This document shows, in pieces, positions 44,071 to 53,510 of a DNA stretch of 64,000 bases (position 1 is the first letter of the stretch; the number at the start of each line of letters is the position of its first letter). The position numbers were made by a program, and so were the translations under genes. The stretch comes from Metellina segmentata (lineage: Eukaryota; Arthropoda; Arachnida; Araneae; Tetragnathidae): the NCBI GenBank assembly GCA_947359465.1, contig OX375881.1, forward strand, positions 123,019,967 to 123,083,966, read 5' to 3'. The notes below the pieces were generated by a model. The model was not told the DNA's origin, made no database searches, and saw only the letters and a list, made by a program, of their open reading frames with translations.

Positions 44071-45383
44071 TCTAAGAATTCTTCATTCTATGAATTCTGG
44101 GTAACATTGGCACACTTCTAGATACTTTTCTTTCTTACTAAAAGTTTAAATTCTACAAAAATGTAAAATGTTAAATACGATATTTTTATTTACAGTTGTG
44201 AAATTGTGTATTGAACAATTGTGAATCTTTTTAGAGAATGATAGTTGTTACATGTGATGGTTAGGAATTACAATTCATCAACGAAAGTGGAAGATCGTTA
44301 ACCAAGTCAACTCGAGTAACGCGGGGAAATTCATCTTGTAAGTGAATCTAGAGATAAACACACACACATACTCACTCATAATGTACATTTGGAACCAAAC
44401 CGAGCTTAATATACTTAGGCTTAAGAATATGAAGCAGTAATTAAATAAAAATGCTTTCTTTAAGTTTAAAAGAAGTTCAATTATAGTAGATTTTTTTTGT
44501 ACCACCTCTTGTCTTAGAATTGCCTATATAGAACACCTAAACGTTTTACAGTACATTAAATTTAATTAACTAGCATTAACCTTTACTAAATTTTTTCTAC
44601 TCCATCCAGTTCAAATAAATTTGATATCCTTAAGTATCCTTTGAAGTGTGGATTTTCGTGACAACCGCCTTCCAACGAAGAATATGATTCTTTTCCAATT
44701 TCAAAGAGCCACTCTACACAACAAATGTAGCGAAATGTGATTTAATTCCGACTTTCCGGGCATCGTGTTTACCCCTCTTTCTAACGATATGCCCCTGCAG
44801 CCCGAAACTGATGCGCATGGATTTTTAAATGAGATTTAGGAAACGGGTTATTTTTCTGAGGTATATTTCCCGATCACTAACAAACTCAAGTAAATGGAGA
44901 CCATTTTCTTTTTAATAATTCTCGTGGAGAGCTCGCTTTATATTACGAGCTTTCCAAAATCCCGAAACTGCTTTTTTGTTTTAAATTTAGAAATCCTATT
45001 CTAAATGGTAGTTTGGGATTGATATCGCATGATCCTTATTTTGTAGGTTGCTCGGAATCAAAATGTGATAATGTTTAATTATGCATGAACTTGATTCCTG
45101 AATAAATTGAGATGTTCGCTTTTAACACTTTTTTAAATTTGTTGCCAATGCTTGTTCGGAACGAAGTAATTAGATTAGGAATTCCAACAAACATGGATTA
45201 AATATAAGCTGTTAAGACAAGTTCATCTCTTTGAGTAGTTGTTTTAGATACTTAAAAATATTTGTTTTATTTTAATGGGGTTGTAGTAGAATATGGCTTT
45301 CTGTGTTCGTGCCTCATTATTTAAACATTATAATTTGTAAGTTACGATAAGGATGATTATCCTTAGTTTAAGCAATAAGGTAA
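44071..45383. other. No feature recognised
   Basis: AT-rich sequence upstream of the Gypsy array. A 5' LTR would be expected here, but no repeat of the 38.6-39.3 kb flank was visible. Confidence 0.4.
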
Positions 45384-45650
45384 GGGGCCGAGGTAGCCCG
45401 GTTGGAAGAGTAACTGTTTAGCAACCCGAGGGTTGCGAGTTAGCATCCAACAAAAAACCGTTGTGTACAAAGGAGGCTGGTACACGTTTGATCTGTCGTG
45501 ACCACAAACGTACTCACGTTGGTGTGGTGTGGAAGCTTGGAGAGGTTCGCTTCCAGCTCAGGTACGACCTCGTCCAAATGAAGTGGTGTTGTATCTTTGG
45601 GTTTGATCTCAGTCCGTTGCCGATAGAGCCCGTTGTTAATAAAATATATA
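45384..45650 (+). mobile_element. tRNA-derived SINE, near full length
   Basis: Head: GGCCGAGGTAGCCCGGTTGG (box A region), TTTAGCAACCCGAGGGTTGC, then GTGTACAAAGGAGGCTGG. Body: CGTGACCACAAACG, TTGGTGTGGTGTGGAAGC, GACCTCGTCC, GGGTTTGATCTCAGTCCG, ending near CCGTTGTTAATAAAA. The anticodon-loop-like TTTAGCAA/TTAGCAA stretch suggests a tRNA-Ala(AGC)-like ancestor, but the anticodon stem is weak. No protein is encoded; movement would rely on a LINE partner not seen here. Confidence 0.85.
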
Positions 45651-45779
45651 TCTCGGCAATTACTAAAAGAAACACTGACGTCCCATATACATTTAAATTT
45701 ACAGAACCTCACATATACTTTAAATTTAATCAGTATATGTTTTACCAGTCTTGTTTCTTTTAACCCATCTGGTACTTAT

Positions 45780-46525
45780 CTTGGCGAGTTATCACGTCAC
45801 TAGCAAAAATGGTTAGATCGTGATAGACGAGATATTTCGTTATTGTAAGAAAACTGATCAAATCTTGATCTCGTCATCTTAAAAAATCGGCACTATCTTG
45901 ATGACTAGATGTATTTTTGTTCGCAAACTTGTTTATGTCTTTTAGTTAGATATCTTGTCGAAACCACTTGAAGAAGTTAAGTATCATTACAGTATTGTTA
46001 TGAATTTTCAGATCATATACAGTCAGTCTGTTATATTTTTTGTACTGTATAAGGAATAGCCAAGGAATTCAAAAATTCAAACTAGCAACAAAGATCGTTA
46101 TTTCTTCAAATCTACCAATCCTGTACCCAGTAGCTACTTTTCTATTACAATGTCAATGGATTGTAGAAAATTTGCTGTACTTGTAAAGATTGGTCGATCA
46201 AAGCAGATTAAATGAGCCCCAACTTAATGAAGCGCCCTCAATTGAATTCTTATTTACCAAGACAAAGCTGAAAGTGTGATGATAGACGTGACTATGTCAG
46301 ACAAGTTTAAATCTCGGGATTTTTTTGTTTTCCTCTTTTATACTAATTTTTGCGTCTTGTATACGTACTTATTCAATCATCCTTCTCCATGCGGTCTTTA
46401 GAAATAAAATGGAATTTAATTTCATTCTAAATTTTGTTTCTTCTGATTTCTCCTAATTGGATGTGGTTAATTTTTACGTTAGATTATACCATTTTTACAT
46501 TAGATCACAATGCTATTCTCTATTT
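45780..46525. other. No gene; dispersed-motif stretch at its start
   Basis: 45810-45890 contains GACGAGATATTTCGTTAT and CTTGATCTCGTCAT, related to sequences near 602 and 47757. The rest is unassigned. Confidence 0.4.
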
Positions 46526-46700
46526 TATATTTCAATAATTATTTTTACATTATATGTCAATAATTATTTTTACATTATGTGTCAATAATTATTCTTATAT
46601 TAAATTTCAATAATTATTTTTACATTATCTTTCAATAATATTTTTATATTATATTTCAATAATTATTTTTACATCATATTTCAATAAATATCTCTACATT
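46526..46700. repeat. Seven-copy 25-bp AT-rich array
   Basis: TTTCAATAATTATTTTTACA units with CAATAAT landmarks at 46533, 46558, 46583, 46608, 46633, 46657 and 46682 (24-25 bp apart), with small substitutions between copies. Confidence 0.88.
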
Positions 46701-46779
46701 GAACTGTAGGAACATCCTTTACTAGATTGTAATTCGTTTTTCATTTGGTTTGAATAACCTTTTTGTACATTAGATTACA

Positions 46780-46911
46780 TATTTTCTGACTGTGGTTCAA
46801 AATTCAGAAGTATTGTCCTCAGAACTTTCCTTTCGGGATTGTTTCCGGACTGTCGCCAATAGCCCTTTGTGTTGGTCCAGTGAGACGTTAATTAAACTGC
46901 TACTTACACCA
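46780..46911 (+). mobile_element. 5'-truncated SINE with 13-bp target duplication
   Basis: The 3' half of the family (CTGACTGTGGTTCAAAATT, GTCCTCAGA, CCGGACTGTCGCCAATAG, GTGAGACGTTAATTAAACTG) is flanked by ACATTAGATTACA at 46767-46779 and 46912-46924. The long, exact duplication and 5' truncation fit LINE-type reverse transcription at the target. Confidence 0.85.
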
Positions 46912-47159
46912 ACATTAGATTACAACTCCAAAAGATCATGATTTTTGTTTCAAACTCACTATAAAACAATTGAAATCAAGTGAATATAAAGAATGGATCT
47001 AAAAAATAGACGCATTCTGTGATATTCGCGAAATTTCGATCTCAACGAATGAATAGAAAATATCCCTTTTCGCTATGATCAAAATGACAGCCCTTTTGAA
47101 ATTTCATTGTAATTAATAGGGTGCTTAGAAAAACCATTCAAATTACGTATATTTCAGTA

Positions 47160-47345
47160 CGGTATTTAACTAACGTCACGCTGAACTTCAACTATCGCAC
47201 TTCAACTCAGTTGGATATTGCAGTCGGACCGGGATCAATTCCCAAGGGAAAGATCCGAGGACACTGTTATTTTTGAACACCAGTCAGACGACGAGTTCTC
47301 ACTTGAGCTGGACACCTCACTCTCCAAACCTCTACACCAACGTAT
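47160..47345 (-). mobile_element. SINE 3' part (minus strand)
   Basis: AACTAACGTCACGCTG, GGACCGGGATCAATTCCC, GGAAAGATCCGAGGACA, GTCAGACGACGAG, CTTGAGCTGGACACC and CACTCTCCAAACCTC are the reverse complement of the family body; the head is missing. Confidence 0.82.
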
Positions 47346-48008
47346 GTTTTTGGAAGTTTCTGTAACTTCAATTGCGATGCGGAAAAAGAAAATGTCTGAC
47401 TAGAAAAAGAAAAATTACATTACTTTTCAAGAGAAAAATGCCATGGGAACGTTTTCCTAACACCGATAGCTCATTGTGTTGTCCTACCTACAGTACAGTG
47501 TTACAGCCCAAATGAATGAGTATACTTCGTGCACTGTTTTTTTATTCTGTATATACCGTACATATTTTCAGTTTATTTTTACAGAAACATTTCCATCGTG
47601 ATTTCTTTTCATATAATCTTTCAATACAAAAGTAACGATTTGATACGCACGGATTACCATTCGATAATGTCGAAAACGCACTTAAGCTCACGATGATGCC
47701 GAATATTAAGTTGAAACTGCATGTGGATACAATTAACTCTCCAAGTGGTTTCGATGTGATATCTCGTTCGTCAAGATCCGTTAATAAGATACACTGTCAA
47801 CACTATCATCAGGAGTACTGACGATGTATCAATAAACTCTACGTGAACTATGAAATATCTTATTGTAAATTGCTTTATGTCGAAAATTACGATCTACTTC
47901 CACATCAGCTATATTTATACAGAAAGAGTTCTTGCTATTTCTTAATATAGCTCTATATGTTCAAACTGATGCTATGGGCTAGCACACTAACCCTCTATTA
48001 TGAACAGG
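47346..48008. other. No gene recognised
   Basis: AT-rich spacer. GATATCTCGTTCGTCAAGAT near 47757 repeats the motif seen at 602. Confidence 0.4.
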
Positions 48009-48255
48009 TATGGGCAGCGGTAGCTCGGTTGGAAGAGTAAGTATTATCAAACGGAGGGATATGAGTTCAAGTCCAACCAAATACGTCGTATACAAAGGGG
48101 ACACGTCAAATCTGTCGTGGCCACAAATGTCCTCACATGGGTGTGGAAGTTTTGAGAGTGGGGTGCTAGCTCATGTGTGATGCCGTCATCTGACTGTGGT
48201 TCAAAATGACGTCTCAGATCTTTCCCTTCGCGGGTTTTTCACGGAGCCTGATGTG
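48009..48255 (+). mobile_element. tRNA-derived SINE
   Basis: GGCAGCGGTAGCTCGGTTGG, GAGTTCAAGTCCAACC (box B region), TATACAAAGGGG, GTGGCCACAAATGTCCTCAC, TTGAGAGTGGGGTGC and CCGTCATCTGACTGTGG. Full head and most of the body are present; the extreme 3' end is missing. Confidence 0.85.
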
Positions 48256-48554
48256 TGCTCAACTATGATGTTGATGAAAAATATAGAATACTTGTTATTT
48301 CTTCTTATATATGTTGAACCAGCCTGGTAGCTATGTGGTTAGCACACTCTAATCTCAACAGGATCTAGGTTAGAATTCCAGTCGTAGCATGCTCTTTGTG
48401 GTTCAGAATCCTCATATGATTCATTCCAATTTAACGCCTTGCAGTAAAAAGTACCTTAGAGTAACAAACAACAATTTTATATATGCTAAAAAATGTGTTG
48501 GATAAATTAATCACGCTTAATGTAATCCATACTTGATGCATTTTAAAATGTGAT

Positions 48555-48855
48555 ATTTATTTAATTAACGTTACACTGCAGAAACACAACGGACTATTGG
48601 CGACGGTCCATTATCAACCCTAGACGGAAAGATCCGAGGACGATACCACGTCATTTTGAGCCTCTTTTCGATGACGATTCAACACCTGAGCTAGCATCCC
48701 CCACTCTCCAAACTTCCACATAACACCTACGTGAGGACATTTGAGGTCACGTCAAATGTAATGTGTGCGCGAGGGTCTTTGGTTGGATTTGAACTCGCAA
48801 CCCTCCGGTTGCAAGTCCGTTACTCTTCCAACCGGGCTTCCGCGTATTTTAATGT
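48555..48855 (-). mobile_element. tRNA-derived SINE, full length (minus strand)
   Basis: Complete from the 3' end (TTAATTAACGTTACACTGC) to the head (TTGGATTTGAACTCGCAACC, ACTCTTCCAACCGGGC). It faces the copy at 48009, forming an inverted SINE pair about 300 bp apart. Confidence 0.87.
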
Positions 48856-49483
48856 GAACCGTCAAAAGCGATCATGGACCTTCAAATAAACGAGTGTCGC
48901 AGCGTCTGTTCCACACACCTCAATTAGGTGCTTAGTATTTTTTCAAAAAAATATGTGCTGTAAAATGGTCTTTCAGTCAAAAAACAACGAATGAAATATT
49001 CCAAGAAATATTACTTTTCAGAATACTTTGGAGCAGAGTAACTTATCCTTCCGCAAGAAACTGTCTCAAAAAATAAATTGCATTTGAAACCTAAATTACG
49101 ATTCCTTTTCCGATGCTTATCTGCAAGAAAATTGCATTTCAGACTAAAGTTATTAGACATATGTGAGAGTGGTTTATTCCATTAAAAAGGAATTCAGCGA
49201 AATTACTTTCATTCAATTGTGATATAATAATAACTCGTACTATTTAAATTGCTGTGTTAAAGCGTACTGTTAAATTGAGATACAAATGTTTCTGAAAAAT
49301 TTGGTTGAGCTGTTTTGATATATTTTTGTATGACATGAAATATTAAATAAAATTTAATTGTGAAGTATTAAGTCTCAAATAGCCATTTTAACGCTGAAAA
49401 TTATTGATATTACAGCTTAGAAAGGAAATATCGTTTTTGCATCTCAAATTAATTTCATACCTTTAGTTGACAAGAAAGATATA
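48856..49483. other. No feature recognised
   Basis: AT-rich spacer between the SINE cluster and Helitron copy C. Confidence 0.4.
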
Positions 49484-50347
49484 TCTATAAATAAAAATGG
49501 AGTGTTTGTTTGTAAATTGAATATTTTATACCTATTTCAAGTTTTCTATCCGTTTTGGACACTTCTGATGCCAAATCCGTTTAATGCGCGTTTGGTGTAT
49601 GTCTGTATGTACATGTCCTATACATACAGACAGACACTAAATACCCTGTATGTTCCCTATACATTAGGGTGGGCCGAAAAACACTTTTTTTCGAAATCGC
49701 TATTCTAATAGTGCGTAAAGGGTTCTCTCTGGTTTCAATAAACACTGTGTAAAATATTTTTTTGATTGAATAATATCTTCTGCCCCCGTATCGCACTTGG
49801 ATTGTGGAAATTTAGGTAAAATTTGGTAATTTTTACTCGGTAAAGAAAATATAATTATTTTCAATATTGCTATTCTAATAGTTGCCCACTGGGTTCAATA
49901 AGAAGGGTGTAAAATATTTTTTTCAATCGAATAATATCTTCTGTTCCAGCATCGCAATTAAAATTTTGCTATTTTTGAAGAAGAGTGCACTTTTTCTCGT
50001 CTGTTCATGCTCACTGTATCTGACAGGAAGTGAAAGGAGGGGAAGGGGGAGGGGATTCACAGTTCACATTCCTCTGCAGATATATCTGTAGATTTAAATC
50101 TGGACATTTACAGACTATCGACATCGAACCATTTAATATATCTTACTGATCGTAAGTACGAACAATTAACTAACTCCGTCTGTATCTAAATCATCACAAA
50201 TGCGACTTGGCATCCCTTCAACTGCTATGGTCGTCGACAGGTTTGGAGTCTCGGACCGGGCTGGGGATTCAATTGCTTCAGTGTTCTTCACGATGTCGGA
50301 CTCATAACTCGAAACAACTCAGATTTGGTGGTTGACAAAAACAAGCT

Positions 50348-51040
50348 GTGAAGGGAAGGGCTAAAGTTAGAAAGGATTTAAAATTTCAAGTTTTAAAGCG
50401 AAGCTCAGTCATTATCGTTGAAGGAGCTGTATTAATATATAACTGGTTAAATATAAAGTCTAATTATTCGCTGAAAGATGGAGCTAAGCATGTGTGGAAT
50501 ACTATTTATAGATCCAGGTATTTATCTCAAGACCTCAAGGAGGTCGTTGATAGAGTAATGTGTAGAAATTCGTTCTTTGCTCATCCTGAGAATATCTTGC
50601 TGTGTATGTTGAACGATGAAAGACCACACATCAGACAACTTGCTGCACTACGTATAATTAAGTCTAGAGAGCCATCTTCCTATGTAAAGTCAGTACATGT
50701 ATTTCTCCCACCAAAACTAAATTTTGAAGCTGCTGACTATACGGAATTGATTGACTGGTCATCAATTACTATTACTTCTCCACCAGTACTCCGTGATATA
50801 TCCACTGCCGTATTTAGTTACATTGTGAGTGATAAGAAAAATCCAGAATGGGACTTTGTTCACTTCTCATGTCAACACAGACAGTTTAACGGTGTGTCAA
50901 GTTAGAGACAGAAGCATCCGCTAAAGTTTATGGATTTCAATGTAGAGACGGGTTCATTAGATCCACATCCCTTTCCTGATTTATTTTGCCTGAGTTCGAC
51001 CATATGGCTGATTTTAAGCCTCTTCCTGCTCATTAAGTGT
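50348..51040 (+). pseudogene. C-terminal transposase fragment of the outer element
   Basis: An open frame of 185 codons (50348-50905) shows DLKEVVDRVMCRNSFFAHPE, CMLNDERPHIRQLAALRI and LNFEAADYTELIDW, then ends at a TAG at about 50903. After a frame change the text continues (TEASAKVYGF, RDGFIRS-like) to about 51040. The same blocks occur, more damaged, in the inner element at 54500-54975. The family is recognised as a repeated transposon protein of animal genomes, not by a standard domain name. The N-terminal two thirds are deleted. Confidence 0.75.
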
Positions 51041-52849
51041 AAGTAAACTTTTAACATTGGCATGTCATAACATTCTATGGTTACTATATTCTTAACAAAT
51101 ATTACATTAATATATTGCGACTCAGCTATTATTTAATAATTTTCAGGCAATATTATCAATTGTACAGTACAATACAGCAATAAACAGTAGGGTGGAGCGA
51201 AAAACACGAATTTCGGAAATTCAAAACGCCTATGGTGGGAATAGTTGGGGACTACCATGTTTATTAATAATACAAAATATGAGCTAAATCAATTAATATC
51301 TTCAAGTGCCAAAATCACTTCCAAATTTCGAAAATTTGCCAATTTCTTCACAAAAACAATAATAACGCAATTAAAAAATTTAGTGCATCTTATTTAAAGC
51401 CATGGGTGGGTGAAATGAACTTCCCTGCTTGTAAAAAAAGAGTGTTATACCTAACATTACACGCAAATTTAAAAATTTCCTCTTTCCTCCTTCTTTCTTT
51501 CTTCCTCTTTTCTTCTCTATATCACGCACTTCTCCACTCCTCTCAATAGACTCATCATTGCGTTCCTCGCTACTAGGATGCACGGAAGCTTCCCTTTCTT
51601 CGCTTGTTTTAAAAGGGAAAAATAACTCGTATTTCACCACATGAAGTGGAGGTGTCTGGGCCTACTTTACCCGCCTACTTTTTTTGTACATATCTAGTAG
51701 GTGTATGCTCCTGCAAATACCCTACCTATCTAGTCTATCGAGTAAAACTAAATCCTTTGTTCAAATTGATTCACTTTCGTTTCTTCGTGCGTATTTTACT
51801 GTTTATTTTTACTTATTTTAGCTATTTTTTATATACAATTTTAATTTTTAAGTTCAGTTTTGTTTGTTTTGTTTGTTAAGGATACACGGTTGTGTGAATT
51901 AGTCGAAATGCTTAGGACACGATCAGTAGATGTAAGTCCCATGTTTGGAATGGCTGAAATAATGAAGCCTAACATGCTTCCAACATATGCAGATGTTATG
52001 AAGTATTATCTTTACATACAGAAAGATTATAAAAGAGATGCTAGTATGTGGCTGATGTATGTTCAATTTTAATTAAAGAGCTTAAAGGATTATGGGTGAA
52101 AAGTTCGATTCCAACTGTAACAAACCAACAAATAATATATATGCTGAAAAAATACCATAAAGCATATAGAAACATTAAGAAATTATTAAAAAATACAGGT
52201 AAACTGTATTTCTTGAAAAAGGTTATGTCCTTCAGGGAATCAGCAGAAAAAATATCTACTTGATATTAGCATATGTAAATGTAAGAACTTTCTCAGTTGT
52301 ACTTTCAAAATGAAAGTACCTATTGCTGAAAGAGCTTTTTTAACAGATCAAAGGACATTTCGAGAAATGGTCATTGGAAATGTTGACATTAAAACCAGCA
52401 GAACGATTGAAGAAAAGATTGCAGCACAAAGAAAGAGAAACAGAGAGCCAAAACGTTCAGCTCAAAGATTGTAAAGTAAAACAATCCAAAATCTATCGCC
52501 CTCTACTACGGGAGCTACTTTGAGTTTTAATTTGCTTAATAATTATAATGACACTATAGATACAGTCATTGATAATAATTCTTCTTCTACTTCACAAACA
52601 AGAACTGAACTTCCAAATATAGCTCAGGCTTGTGACAGAACTGATGTTTCCGATAGATCAGCAGCAATTCTAAGAAATGCTGCTTTGAAGGATATGGGAA
52701 AAATTTCCAAGGATGATTCTTCAAACATAGTTGATCGTAGTAAAACTAGAAGAGAAGGGACGAAGGATCTAGAAGAGTTTGTCCAAGACTCCCAGCTACC
52801 TGAAAAGGATAATGAGGAAACTACCTCTTTATCAGAATATGGAATACTA

Positions 52850-52948
52850 GGGGCACCGCCCCCTGCTCGCTCGCGCTCGCCAACCCCTTGAAGATTGCTT
52901 CGCAATTCTCATTTGTTCGCTGCGCGAACCTATGCTCGCTTCGCTCGC
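52850..52948. repeat. GC-rich cluster of mini-hairpins
   Basis: Within 100 bp lie GGGGC-ACC-GCCCC (52850-52862), ATTGC-TTC-GCAAT (52894-52906) and GTTCGC-TGC-GCGAAC (52915-52929), each with a 3-base loop, plus the direct repeat GCTCGC-TTC-GCTCGC (52934-52948). The base composition differs sharply from the AT-rich surroundings. It interrupts the decayed transposase frame. Confidence 0.8.
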
Positions 52949-53316
52949 ATCAATGAAGACACGTGTCCTAGCAGAAGGGATTGATTACAAAATATGATAT
53001 TCCAAAAAAATATTTTTCAGATCTAAATTTGTTGTATTACATAAAAGATATATACAGTACTTCTGGAATCAGAATTTAAATGAAAACTTTGAGCAAATTT
53101 TTACTCGTAATGGGAGCGCTGCTTTGGAAATTGAATACCCAGCATGTTTATGTGTACATTTCCCCAGTACTCGAGCCACCCATACACTTTTTGACTGAGT
53201 TTGTTGTCGAAAGTTGTAGTGCGTCTTGTTGTACTATAATTGTTAGCCTGAAAGGACCGTTTTTTGAATAGCCCTGAGAAGATCCTCCGCTTTCTTAGAT
53301 TTCTATTACAAACCGC

Positions 53317-53510
53317 GGTGGAGTGGTCGTTCACGGTAAGAAGGCGATTTGTCGCCAAATATGGTAACCTTCACCTTTTGCGGATTTTCTTCACATCTGC
53401 CGTTTTTGTTATGGCAACCCTACCTGCTGTTACGGAATTCGGCCGCCATCTTGATTTGGCGACAAAAATTAGTTGGCGACAAACGTCTTACCGTGAACGA
53501 CCACTCCACC
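53317..53510. mobile_element. 194-bp MITE inside the inner element
   Basis: GGTGGAGTGGTCGTTCACGG at 53317 is inverted at the right end (to 53510), with about 35 matching bases per arm. The flanks CAAACCGC and GAAACCGC agree at 7 of 8 positions, suggesting an 8-bp duplication. No coding capacity. Confidence 0.78.

Noticed and set aside
45384..45460. A functional tRNA gene
   Set aside because: The head has box A/B but weak anticodon pairing, and the same sequence continues into the conserved SINE body at many loci.
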